From Polaribacter sp. Hel1_33_78 (lineage in GTDB: Bacteria; Bacteroidota; Bacteroidia; Flavobacteriales; Flavobacteriaceae), in contig NZ_LT629794.1 of NCBI RefSeq assembly GCF_900106075.1, positions 1,344,001-1,408,000 of the forward strand: a stretch of 64,000 nucleotides of DNA, read 5' to 3'. The position numbers and the translations under genes are program-made. Below the pieces are notes generated by a model. The model saw only the letters and a list, made by a program, of their open reading frames with translations, was not told where the DNA came from and made no database searches. How positions within the stretch are numbered: the first letter of the stretch is position 1; the number at the start of each line of letters is the position of its first letter. This document shows positions 28,423-37,870 of this stretch, one piece after another.

Positions 28423-30924
28423 TTAGGGATTTTTTTCTATAGGAAGCAAAGTGTTATGAATAGAATTCAATGTTTTTATTCGTAAATCATTTAAAGAGTT
28501 TTCTTTAGTTATAAATTTTATAACCTTATTCTGATTCGGAATTAAATCAAAGAAATTATCAGAAAAATGACCTTTTCCTTTTGAGAATAAAAACATATCT
28601 TTTTGTAGGACATCACTTGTTAATATAATTGAAAAACCATTTTTTGTTTTCGAAACCACTTTTTTAATAATGCCTTTTGGTAAGTTTAAATCTTTGGGTT
28701 TCGTAAAGAAAAACACTGATTGTTGATTATTAAATTCAGTAATTAAAACGGAAGATTCACTCTTAATACTTTCTAAAGAAAAATTAAAATATGGTTTGCT
28801 ACTATTTTCTAAAACTTGAATTTCTTTAGAATCTTTCCAAATCTCTTTTCCATAAAAATCAATTAAGGTTACTTTTAAATTTCCTTGAATTGGATTAAAA
28901 GTATCATTTATAACAAAAGTTTTTACCTTATTTTTTTCAATAGTTGAAGAGATTAAGAGATTTTTAAAAGCATTTTTTGCTTTATATTGTAAGGCTTTCC
29001 ATTGTCCGAAATAATCGATACTAGACCAGGAAATTGCAGGCCAACAATCATTTAACTGCCAATATAAACTTCCCATATTAGTTGGTTTTGCTCTTCTGTG
29101 CGCTTCAATTCCCATGACAATTCCTTTAGCTTGTAATAGCTGACTTACATAAACGTAATCTTCTTCATTTTTGGAGATCTTATAATTACGGTTCATGTAC
29201 TCTTCGATTAATTGAAAACCTTTTGCATGTTTTTGATGCAATTTTATTGCATCCGTTTTTAAGTTTATTGTATCATTTTGATTGATGTAATTGATAGTTT
29301 CAAAGCTTGGAAACGATTGAAACCCAAATTCACTCATAAATCTTGGCACATTCTTTTCAAAATGTTCAAAAGGATAGCCATCATGCCAAACCCACCAATC
29401 ATGCGCATCACCTTCCATTTGATATTTCGGATTTCCTCTACCATATTTTGGTGAAGTTTCCCAATAATTAGTTTCGCTTAATTTCGCGACAGATTTAGGT
29501 AAAATAGTATCAAAGACGGCTAAGTAATCATTCCATATTTCTTCTTTTTCTTTCTTCGTTCTTTTGGCTTGCCATCCCCAACGTCTCCAACCTTCAGCAT
29601 TCTCGTTATTTCCGCACCACAAAGCAATTGAAGTATGATTTCGTAATCTTTTAATTTGCTGTTCCGCTTCTTCTTTAACATTTGCTAAAAACTCAATACT
29701 TCCTGGATACATCGCGCAAGCAAACATGAAATCTTGCCAAACTAAAATTCCTTTTTCATCACAGATATCATAAAAAATATCATTTTCATAAATTCCACCT
29801 CCCCAAACTCGCAACATATTCATGTTAGATTCAACTACATCAGATAATAATTTTTCATAATGTTGATTGGTAACTTTATTCTGAAAACTGTTTTGTGGAA
29901 TATAATTTGCACCCTTCATGAAGACAGGTTTTCCATTCAATTCAAAATAGAAAGATTCACCTATAGTATCTTTTTTAGCGATTAATTTTATCTTTCTAAT
30001 CCCTTTTTTAACAGATTTTTCATCTTTTATTTTGCCATCAGAAATCAATTGAAAATTGAAATTATACAAATATGGATTTCCCAAATTGTGTGTCCACCAT
30101 AATTTGGGGTTTATGATTTCAATGGGAACCTTATAGGTATGTTTTCCTTTTTTTAGAGAGATATTTGACGAAATTATTTCCTTGTTAATTTTTGTGAATA
30201 GTTGTATGTTCCTGTCATCCTTGCTTTCTATAATGATTTCAACCGATAAAAGTGCTTTATCCTTGTCAATTTCTTTTTGTCTGATGTAAATATTTTCAAA
30301 TTTTAAATCATCCCAAGCTTTTAAAGTTATGGGTTTCCAAATGCCTAAAGTGTTTAGTTTTGGTCCCCAGTCCCAACCATATTGAAACTGTGCTTTTCTG
30401 GTATAAATTCTTTTTCCTTCAGGTAATTTATATTTTGAATTTAGTTTTGCGGGGTTTTCAATACTACCTGTATTCTCAAATACTATTTTTAATTCATTTG
30501 ATTTATACATTGGTATATCTTTTAATGATATCGTATATCTTTTAAATGCGTTGTCTGTATTTAATTGATAATTTCCATTAATGTAAATCTTTGCATAAGT
30601 ATCTAATCCTTCAAAATTGAGTTCAATATTTTTTTTGTTTAAAATTTCTTCAGACAATGAAAAATTGGTTTTATACTCCCAATCCTTTTTAGAAACCCAT
30701 TGTACCTTTTCTTCATTGGTTTTTATAAATGGATCTTCAATAACTTTATGAGAAAGTAAATCTGTAAATATATTTCCAGGAACAGAAGCAGATTTCCAAT
30801 CTAAAGTATTAATTCCCTTAAATTGCCAATTTGTATTTAATTCTATTTTTAAGGGTAAATCTTTTTCTAGAGTACTGCATCCAAAAAGAGCAAGTATTAA
30901 AAAGCCAACAAATATCCTACGCAT
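28423..30924 (-). CDS. Glycoside hydrolase family 2 beta-mannosidase
   Basis: This 833-residue exported lipoprotein (lipobox Cys16 from the start at 30924; an in-frame ATG at 30936 adds four residues) would release beta-linked mannose, such as the Man-beta-1,4-GlcNAc core of N-glycans. The N-terminal sugar-binding and immunoglobulin-like domains precede the TIM barrel. The acid/base Glu lies in LWCGNNENAEG (about residue 441) and the nucleophile Glu in MSEFGFQSFPS (about 532). The motif QYGWDWGPKL near 178-188 is typical of beta-mannosidases rather than beta-galactosidases. Its start overlaps the end of cutC, so the two are translationally linked. Confidence 0.9.
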   Translation of the reverse strand: MRRIFVGFLILALFGCSTLEKDLPLKIELNTNWQFKGINTLDWKSASVPGNIFTDLLSHKVIEDPFIKTNEEKVQWVSKKDWEYKTNFSLSEEILNKKNIELNFEGLDTYAKIYINGNYQLNTDNAFKRYTISLKDIPMYKSNELKIVFENTGSIENPAKLNSKYKLPEGKRIYTRKAQFQYGWDWGPKLNTLGIWKPITLKAWDDLKFENIYIRQKEIDKDKALLSVEIIIESKDDRNIQLFTKINKEIISSNISLKKGKHTYKVPIEIINPKLWWTHNLGNPYLYNFNFQLISDGKIKDEKSVKKGIRKIKLIAKKDTIGESFYFELNGKPVFMKGANYIPQNSFQNKVTNQHYEKLLSDVVESNMNMLRVWGGGIYENDIFYDICDEKGILVWQDFMFACAMYPGSIEFLANVKEEAEQQIKRLRNHTSIALWCGNNENAEGWRRWGWQAKRTKKEKEEIWNDYLAVFDTILPKSVAKLSETNYWETSPKYGRGNPKYQMEGDAHDWWVWHDGYPFEHFEKNVPRFMSEFGFQSFPSFETINYINQNDTINLKTDAIKLHQKHAKGFQLIEEYMNRNYKISKNEEDYVYVSQLLQAKGIVMGIEAHRRAKPTNMGSLYWQLNDCWPAISWSSIDYFGQWKALQYKAKNAFKNLLISSTIEKNKVKTFVINDTFNPIQGNLKVTLIDFYGKEIWKDSKEIQVLENSSKPYFNFSLESIKSESSVLITEFNNQQSVFFFTKPKDLNLPKGIIKKVVSKTKNGFSIILTSDVLQKDMFLFSKGKGHFSDNFFDLIPNQNKVIKFITKENSLNDLRIKTLNSIHNTLLPIEKNP

Positions 30925-31618
30925 TTTTAATCTCATATAAAATTTTTAGAATAGTTTCTACATCTGAAACAGTTTGTTTTGTGTTATCAAAAAACACGTT
31001 TGAATTCGATATTTCTTTAGAAGCAGAAGTATGAACTTCCTTAAACCCACTGTCTTTAAATAAATTAATATTTTCGATGCTAATTCCACTTCCAGGAAGA
31101 ATAATCAATTTGTTTTTTGCTAATTGTTGAAGTTCTATTAATAACTCAATTCCTTTTTCAGCATTAGGTTGCAAACCAGAGGTTAAAATTCTATCTACAC
31201 CTAAATCAATTAATTGTTTTAAAGATTCTTTTGGATTTGTAACACAGTCAAAGGCTCTGTGAAATGTAAAAGTCAAAGGCTTAGAAAGTTCAATCAATTC
31301 TCTTGTTCGTTCAATGTCTATGTTATTATTTGCATGCAGGACACCAGAAACTATTCCAGCACAACCTCGGTCTTTGCATTGAAGAATGTTTTCTTTCATG
31401 ATTTCAAATTCGGCATTAGAATAGTTAAAGTCTCCACTTCTAGGACGTATTAAAACCTGAACTGGTATACTTAAACTGTGCATCACTTTTTTAAGCAAAC
31501 CGTGAGAAGGTGTAATGCCGCCAATAGGCAATTCACTGCACAATTCTATTCTGTGTACTCCAGCTTTTTGAGCGTTCATAGCAGATTGATAGGAGTTGGC
31601 ACAGATTTCTAAAATCAT
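30917..31618 (-). CDS. cutC: CutC family protein
   Basis: This 233-residue cytoplasmic TIM-barrel protein was named for copper homeostasis, but its biochemical role is not settled. Typical motifs are EICANSYQSAMNAQKAGVHRIELCSELPIGG-like N-terminal strands (residues 3-34 approximately), the RPRSGDFNYS stretch near 58-67, HRAFD near 113, and a C-terminal GSGI. The gene lies between the GH20 and GH2 genes, with a 2-bp gap to the former. In Bacteroidota cutC often sits in glycan loci, so it may serve sugar metabolism here; that is inference. Confidence 0.92.
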   Translation of the reverse strand: MILEICANSYQSAMNAQKAGVHRIELCSELPIGGITPSHGLLKKVMHSLSIPVQVLIRPRSGDFNYSNAEFEIMKENILQCKDRGCAGIVSGVLHANNNIDIERTRELIELSKPLTFTFHRAFDCVTNPKESLKQLIDLGVDRILTSGLQPNAEKGIELLIELQQLAKNKLIILPGSGISIENINLFKDSGFKEVHTSASKEISNSNVFFDNTKQTVSDVETILKILYEIKNA

Positions 31619-31620
31619 AG

Positions 31621-33891
31621 TTATTCGATTATGAGTTCATCAATAAACAACCATGCTTTATGACCCGCACCTTGTTGACCTTCTGGAATGATACCGTAGT
31701 TTTTTATAATGATTTCTATTCTTGTAACAGAAATAGATGTTGTTGCAAAAGAATAATTGACTAATAATTTGTCTTTTTCCTCTATTTTACGAATATCATT
31801 TATTGTTTTTCCGTCTTCAAGTTGAAAACTAAACCCTATCTCCTTGGGTGCATAAATCCATTGTCCGTTACCATTGTAAAATCGTGTTGAGATGGTATTG
31901 ATGTTTGTTGGACTGTCAAATTCTATGGTAATCTCAATATCCTCTCCAGAAAAACCTAGCCATTCTTTATCTCCATAACGTTTATTGTTGCCAGAAATAC
32001 CGTTTATTAGGGCTTTTTTACCGCCAGTATTATAGGCTGGGTGCGGTTCTTTATCAATTGATATTTTGGCACCCACACCTTTGTGTAGATTAATTTTTTG
32101 ATTAAAAATATCTCCTAAAGCAGTGTTTTTTGAATCAAGAAGTACTGCTTTAATAGTCATAGATGAATCTACAGGAATTGGATTTGAATATAATTTCGAA
32201 GGAGCTGATTCATCTATTGAGTAATATATGGGATAAGTTGAAGAAATAGTGCTCAATTCGTAACTTAAACGGCCAGCTTTATTTTTTAAGTCACCTTTTA
32301 CAGCATAAATAGGATTAGCGTAATTTACGTCTAGTTGGTCTAATCTTTTTTGATACTGAGCTAGTCTACTAATGAAATCTATATAATTTTTATTTTCAGG
32401 TGAAGACCATACCACTTCACTTAGTGCAACGACTCTGGGAAATGCCATGTATTCTAACTGTTTTTCAGTTTGCATATATTCTGTCCAAACATTTCCTTGT
32501 GCACCTTGTACATACCTAGATTCATCTTTTGTTAACTCCTCTGGTATTGGATTAAAATGATATACTTTTTCTAAGGGAAGAAAACCACCAATAGCTAAAG
32601 GTTCGTTTTCATTGTCTGATTGGTAATGATCAAAATAACAGTGAGAGCTAGGTGTTAAAATAACATCATGGCCTTCTTTGGCCGCCTGAATAGCTCCGCT
32701 GGTTCCTCGCCAAGACATTACGGTTGCATTAGGTGCCAAACCACCTTCTAAAATTTCATCCCAACCAATAATTTGTTTTCCTTTGGAATTGATATATTTT
32801 TCCATTCTCGCAATAAAATAACTTTGTAAACCATACTCGTTTTTTAACTTTTTTTCTTTTATGATTTTTTGACAATGAGCACATTTTTTCCAATTTGTTT
32901 TTGGAGCTTCATCCCCCCCAATATGAATATATTTTCCGGGAAATAATGCTACAACTTCGTCTATCACATCTTCTAGAAACTTAAAAGTACTTTCTTTTGG
33001 GCAATATACTTCATCAAAAACACCCCATTTGGTGGCCACTTCTACCTGTTCTCCAGTACAGCCTAATGCTGGGTAGGCCGCAATAGCAGCTTGAGAATGA
33101 CCGGGCATTTCAATTTCAGGAATAATGGTTACCTGCCTTGTTTGAGCATAGGCAACCACCTCTTTAATTTGTTCTTGAGTATAAAATCCACCATACTTTT
33201 CTCCGTCAAATTGATGAGGCTGCTCATTATAATGCCCCACTAAAGTTTCATTTCTATATGCAGCTATTTCTTGAAGTTTTGGATATTTTTTTATTTCTAT
33301 TCTCCATCCTTGGTCTTCGGTTAAATGCCAATGAAAAGTATTCATCTTTAGTCTAGCAATTAAATCAATATACTTTTTGATAAAATCAATAGAAAAAAAA
33401 TGTCGTCCAACATCTAAGTGCATTCCGCGATATTTAAATTGAGGTTCGTCTCTAAGTTCTAAACAAGGAATGGCAATAGCTAGATTATTAGATTTAATAG
33501 GCAGTAATTGCAGTAAACTTTGCACTGCATAGAAAGCTCCTTTAGAGTTTTTTGATACAATTAAAATATTATTTTCTTGAATTTTTAATTTATATCCTTC
33601 CTCATTAGTTATAGCATCATCAATATTAAAAACGATTTCTTTTGCCTCTTTATGTGGAGCAAAAGATAATTGATAATTCTCCTCTATATAAAGTTTAAAA
33701 TAGTTTGAAACTTCACTTAATTTAACATCTGAAATAAAACGAATATCTTCATCTAAGATAAAAACTCCTTTGTTTATTTGTTGGAATAGTGGTTTTGGTA
33801 TAATCCCAATTTCCACTATTTGATTATCCTCTTGGGTACAGCTAAAAAAAAGAGGAATAATTAAAAACAGTAAATAATATGAATGTTTCAT
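31621..33891 (-). CDS. Beta-N-acetylhexosaminidase, GH20, with C-terminal carbohydrate-binding tail
   Basis: This 756-residue lipoprotein (lipobox Cys18) removes terminal beta-GlcNAc or beta-GalNAc by substrate-assisted catalysis. The GH20b domain covers about residues 30-150, followed by the TIM barrel with RGMHLDVGRHFF, FHWHLTEDQGWRIEI and the catalytic pair Asp327-Glu328 in HIGGDEAPK. After the barrel come a chitobiase-C-like segment (near 540-600) and a discoidin-like domain with YNTGGKKALINGISG and WLGFSGEDIEI. These also occur in the divergent GH92 neighbour. It is the first gene of the minus-strand GH20-cutC-GH2 operon. Confidence 0.94.
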   Translation of the reverse strand: MKHSYYLLFLIIPLFFSCTQEDNQIVEIGIIPKPLFQQINKGVFILDEDIRFISDVKLSEVSNYFKLYIEENYQLSFAPHKEAKEIVFNIDDAITNEEGYKLKIQENNILIVSKNSKGAFYAVQSLLQLLPIKSNNLAIAIPCLELRDEPQFKYRGMHLDVGRHFFSIDFIKKYIDLIARLKMNTFHWHLTEDQGWRIEIKKYPKLQEIAAYRNETLVGHYNEQPHQFDGEKYGGFYTQEQIKEVVAYAQTRQVTIIPEIEMPGHSQAAIAAYPALGCTGEQVEVATKWGVFDEVYCPKESTFKFLEDVIDEVVALFPGKYIHIGGDEAPKTNWKKCAHCQKIIKEKKLKNEYGLQSYFIARMEKYINSKGKQIIGWDEILEGGLAPNATVMSWRGTSGAIQAAKEGHDVILTPSSHCYFDHYQSDNENEPLAIGGFLPLEKVYHFNPIPEELTKDESRYVQGAQGNVWTEYMQTEKQLEYMAFPRVVALSEVVWSSPENKNYIDFISRLAQYQKRLDQLDVNYANPIYAVKGDLKNKAGRLSYELSTISSTYPIYYSIDESAPSKLYSNPIPVDSSMTIKAVLLDSKNTALGDIFNQKINLHKGVGAKISIDKEPHPAYNTGGKKALINGISGNNKRYGDKEWLGFSGEDIEITIEFDSPTNINTISTRFYNGNGQWIYAPKEIGFSFQLEDGKTINDIRKIEEKDKLLVNYSFATTSISVTRIEIIIKNYGIIPEGQQGAGHKAWLFIDELIIE

Positions 33892-33932
33892 TTTTAGTAT
33901 CTTCGAATCATAAAAATAAGAATCTCAGACCA

Positions 33933-36860
33933 ATGAAGTTTAAATACTTTCTATTATTTTTTTTTACCATGGTTTTTTTATCATGTAAAAACAAAGAAAT
34001 AATCAATGTGGCAGTAAAAACAGCTCCTTTAATCTCTTATGTAAACCCGTTTATTGGCACTGGTGGTCACGGACATACATATCCTGGAGCAACTATGCCC
34101 TTTGGAATGATGCAATTAAGTCCGGATACGCGCTTGGACGGTTGGGATGGATGTTCTGGGTATCATTATTCTGACAATGAAATCTATGGGTTCTCGCACA
34201 CGCATTTGAGTGGAACTGGAGTTTCTGATTATGGAGATATTTTATTGATGCCAACAAATAAACTAGTTTTTAACAATGGTGCTGAAGGAGAAGAAGGCTA
34301 TAAATCGAAATTTTCTCACAACAAAGAAACTGCTGAACCAGGTTTCTATAAAGTACATTTAGATGATACTAATATTGATGTTGAGTTAACAGTTTCTAAA
34401 AGAAGCGGAATTCATAAATACAACTTTCCTTCATCAGAGAATCAATTTGTGATTTTAGATTTATTGCATAGAGATAAGGTTTTAGATGCAAAAATCAATA
34501 GAGTTTCAGATACAGAACTTTCTGGTTATCGTTTTTCTGAAGCGTGGGCAACAGATCAACGTTTGTTTTTTTCAATAAAAACATCTCATTCTTTTTCTGA
34601 CATTTTGCAATCACCAGCAAAACAAGGCATGACTGGAGCACAAAAGATAGCATTAAATTTTTTCAATCCAAAAAACGAACCGATAATTATTAAAATAGGA
34701 ATTTCTGCAGTTGATATTGAAGGTGCAAAAAGGAATTTAAAAGGTGAAATAGGAAATCGAACCTTTGAACAAGTAAAAAAAACTGCACAAGATTTTTGGG
34801 AGAAACAATTAGAAAAAATTGTTATTGAAGATAAAAGTGATGATTATAAAACTAATTTTTATTCTTCAATGTATCACGTTTCTATTGCTCCAAATCTGTA
34901 TCAAGATGTTGATGGAAGATATAGAGGAATGGATATGAAAATCCACGAAGCCAAGGATTTCGACTATTATACAGTTTTCTCACTATGGGATACTTACAGA
35001 GCTGCGCATCCTTTATATACAATTATTGAACAAGAAAAAACAAACGATTTTATAAATACTTTTTTAGCAAAATATGATGAAGGAGGAATCATGCCGATTT
35101 GGGACTTAGCTGCAAATTATACTGGTTGTATGATTGGATATCATGCAGTTCCAGTAATTGCAGATGCATATCTTAAAGGAATTCGTAATTATGATACAGA
35201 TAAGGCTTTGGAAGCAATGAAACACTCTGCAACTCGTGATAAACTAGGATTACAATCGTATAAAGAATTCGGATTTATTCCTGTAGAGAAAGAATCAGAA
35301 TCAGTTTCTAAAACATTAGAATATGCTTTTGACGATTGGACCATTGGTCAGATGGCAAAATCAATGGGTAAACAAGTAGATTTTGAAATCTACTCAGCAC
35401 GCGGGCAATATTATAAAAATGTTTTTGATCCAACATCAAAATTTATGAGGGGCCGTTTTAGAAACAAATGGTTTGCACCTTTTGATCCTTATGAAGTAAA
35501 TTTTAATTACACAGAAGCCAACTCATGGCAATATAGTTTTTATGTTCCACAAGATATTTCTGGATTCATGAATTTGCTTGGAGGAAAAAATGTGCTAGAA
35601 GAACAGTTGGATAAGCTCTTTGTTGCAAAGAATAAAACTTCAGGGCGTGAACAAGTAGATATCACAGGTTTAATAGGACAATATGCGCACGGAAACGAAC
35701 CGAGCCACCATATGGCTTATTTGTATAACTTTGCAAATAAACCCTTCAAAACTCAGGAAAAAGTTCGTCAGATTTTAACAGAATTGTATACGAATACTCC
35801 CGATGGAATTTCAGGTAACGAAGATTGTGGACAAATGAGTGCATGGTATATTTTTTCTTCTTTAGGTTTTTATCCTGTTACTCCTGGTTCTAATCAATAT
35901 ATAATTGGTTCTCCTTTATTTGAAAAAGCGACTATTAATCTAGAAAACGGAAAATCATTTACAGTTGAAGCTAAAAATCAATCTTCAGAAAATAAATACA
36001 TCAAATCTGCAACATTGAATGGTGATACTTATGAATATTCTTATATCAACCATCAAGATATTATGAATGGTGGAAATTTGGTTCTCGAAATGACAAACAA
36101 GCCAACGAAATGGGGCACCGAAGACCAGTTTATTCCTTCAACAAAAATTGATGAATATTTAATCGTTGCAGCTCCTTTTATAGCAAAAGGAGAAATTGCT
36201 TTTAAAGGGAGTACAGCGGTTACTCTGAAGTCAGTAGATAAAAAAGCAAAAATATTTTATTCCTTAAGTGATGAATTTACGGAATATTCTATCCCTTTTT
36301 TAATTTCAGATAAAGTAACTTTAAAAATATTTGCTCAAAAAAATGACAAAAAAAGTGCTATCATTGCTACTAATTTTCACAAAATAAACCCTAACATTAA
36401 AATTGATTTGAAAACTGATTATGCAAATCAGTATAATGCAGGTGGAAAAAATGCTTTAATTGATGGCATTTTTGGTGCAAAAGATTTTAGAACAGGAACT
36501 TGGCAAGGCTATTTTGATACAGATTTAAATGCAATTGTAGATTTAGGGAAAGAAACGTTAATACAGACTATAAAAGTATCATTTTTAAAAGATCAAAGAA
36601 GCTGGATTTTTCTTCCAAAAGAAGTAGAATTTTATACTTCTATTGATGGTTTAAATTTTGAGAAACATAGGAAATGGGAGTTTAAAATTCCAGAAAATAC
36701 GGATGAGGTGAAAGTTGAAACCGTTCAAATATCAAAATTAGGTAAAGCTAGGTTTATAAAAGTAATTGCAAAAAAAATAGGCAAACTTCCAGAATGGCAT
36801 TTAGGAGCGCAACATAAAGGTAAAAGTTGGTTATTTGTGGATGAAATTCAAATAAATTAA
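33933..36860 (+). CDS. GH92 family alpha-1,2-mannosidase
   Basis: This 975-residue lipoprotein (lipobox Cys18 from the ATG at 33933; the in-frame ATG at 33879 lies inside the divergent gene) is a calcium-dependent exo-alpha-mannosidase family member. The mature N-terminus has NPFIGTGGHGHTYPGA-MPFG. The conserved HGNEPSHH has Glu589, and GNEDCGQMSAW contains the probable general acid Glu630. The last 240 residues hold a chitobiase-C-like segment and a discoidin-like domain (YNAGGKNALIDGIFG, WQGYF) closely resembling the GH20 neighbour's tail. It starts 41 bp from the divergent GH20 gene and leads the plus-strand operon. Confidence 0.94.
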   Translation: MKFKYFLLFFFTMVFLSCKNKEIINVAVKTAPLISYVNPFIGTGGHGHTYPGATMPFGMMQLSPDTRLDGWDGCSGYHYSDNEIYGFSHTHLSGTGVSDYGDILLMPTNKLVFNNGAEGEEGYKSKFSHNKETAEPGFYKVHLDDTNIDVELTVSKRSGIHKYNFPSSENQFVILDLLHRDKVLDAKINRVSDTELSGYRFSEAWATDQRLFFSIKTSHSFSDILQSPAKQGMTGAQKIALNFFNPKNEPIIIKIGISAVDIEGAKRNLKGEIGNRTFEQVKKTAQDFWEKQLEKIVIEDKSDDYKTNFYSSMYHVSIAPNLYQDVDGRYRGMDMKIHEAKDFDYYTVFSLWDTYRAAHPLYTIIEQEKTNDFINTFLAKYDEGGIMPIWDLAANYTGCMIGYHAVPVIADAYLKGIRNYDTDKALEAMKHSATRDKLGLQSYKEFGFIPVEKESESVSKTLEYAFDDWTIGQMAKSMGKQVDFEIYSARGQYYKNVFDPTSKFMRGRFRNKWFAPFDPYEVNFNYTEANSWQYSFYVPQDISGFMNLLGGKNVLEEQLDKLFVAKNKTSGREQVDITGLIGQYAHGNEPSHHMAYLYNFANKPFKTQEKVRQILTELYTNTPDGISGNEDCGQMSAWYIFSSLGFYPVTPGSNQYIIGSPLFEKATINLENGKSFTVEAKNQSSENKYIKSATLNGDTYEYSYINHQDIMNGGNLVLEMTNKPTKWGTEDQFIPSTKIDEYLIVAAPFIAKGEIAFKGSTAVTLKSVDKKAKIFYSLSDEFTEYSIPFLISDKVTLKIFAQKNDKKSAIIATNFHKINPNIKIDLKTDYANQYNAGGKNALIDGIFGAKDFRTGTWQGYFDTDLNAIVDLGKETLIQTIKVSFLKDQRSWIFLPKEVEFYTSIDGLNFEKHRKWEFKIPENTDEVKVETVQISKLGKARFIKVIAKKIGKLPEWHLGAQHKGKSWLFVDEIQIN

Positions 36861-36865
36861 TTCAA

Positions 36866-37867
36866 ATGAAAAGAAGAAATTTTATTAAAAAAGCGTCAGC
36901 AACCGGATTAGGTTTGGTGACAGTTTCATCATCAATAATTAGTTGTGATGAAGAATCAGGTAAAAAAGAATTGTATGGAGCAACTTTAAAACCACAAAGA
37001 CCAGTCGTCATTGCAACCTGGAATACTCCTTTGGCTGTGGAAACAGCAGCCAAAATTCTAGAGAATGGAGGTTCTGCTTTAGATGCGGTAGAGTATGGTT
37101 GTAGGATTGAAGAAGCGAATGAAAAAAACCAAACTGTTGGTAAAGGAGGTTTACCTGATAGAGATGGAGATGTAACATTAGACGCTTGTATTATGAATGA
37201 TAAAGGCGATTATGGAGCAGTTTTAGGTGTGAAAAACATTACGCATGTTATTTCTTTGGCAAGAAAGGTAATGGAAGATACACCACATGTAATTTTAATT
37301 GGTGATGGAGCAGAAAAATTTGCTTATGAAAAAGGTTTTGAAAGAGAAAATCTATTAACTGAAAACTCCAAAAAAGCCTGGGAAAAGTGGAAAGAAAAAT
37401 CAGAATATAAGCCTATTATTAATAAAGAAAATCATGATACAATTGGGATGTTGGCTATTGATAAGAAAGGAAATATTTCTGGTGCTTGCACAACGAGTGG
37501 ATTGGCTTATAAAATGGCAGGTAGAGTTGGGGATTCTCCAATTATCGGAGGTGGATTGTTTGTAGATAATGAAATTGGAGGTGCATCTGCAACAGGATTA
37601 GGTGAAGAAGTTTTAAAAACTGTAGGTAGTTTTTTAATTGTAGAATTAATGAGGCAAGGAAAAACGCCTCAAGAAGCATGTGAAATAGCAATTGACAGAA
37701 TTGTAAAAAAGCCAAATAGTAATTTCAATAATTTTCAAGTAGGTTATATTGCAGTAAATAAAAATGGAGAAACTGGCGCATATTCTATTCACGAATGGTT
37801 CAGTTATAATTTGTTCAAAGCAGGGAAAAACGTAAATATTAAATCAGATTATTTTAAAAAAGTATAA
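36866..37867 (+). CDS. N(4)-(beta-N-acetylglucosaminyl)-L-asparaginase (glycosylasparaginase)
   Basis: This 333-residue N-terminal-nucleophile hydrolase splits the GlcNAc-Asn bond left after an N-glycan is trimmed, giving aspartate and a glucosaminylamine. The leader contains a twin-arginine-type start (KRRNFIKKA, residues 2-10) and a Cys27 that may be a lipobox, so it is exported. The self-cleavage site is HDTIGM with nucleophile Thr192, and the beta chain shows GRVGDSPIIGGG and ASATGLGE. The length is normal. It starts five bases after the GH92 stop and three bases before the MFS gene, giving a tight operon. Confidence 0.94.
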   Translation: MKRRNFIKKASATGLGLVTVSSSIISCDEESGKKELYGATLKPQRPVVIATWNTPLAVETAAKILENGGSALDAVEYGCRIEEANEKNQTVGKGGLPDRDGDVTLDACIMNDKGDYGAVLGVKNITHVISLARKVMEDTPHVILIGDGAEKFAYEKGFERENLLTENSKKAWEKWKEKSEYKPIINKENHDTIGMLAIDKKGNISGACTTSGLAYKMAGRVGDSPIIGGGLFVDNEIGGASATGLGEEVLKTVGSFLIVELMRQGKTPQEACEIAIDRIVKKPNSNFNNFQVGYIAVNKNGETGAYSIHEWFSYNLFKAGKNVNIKSDYFKKV

Positions 37868-37870
37868 ATT

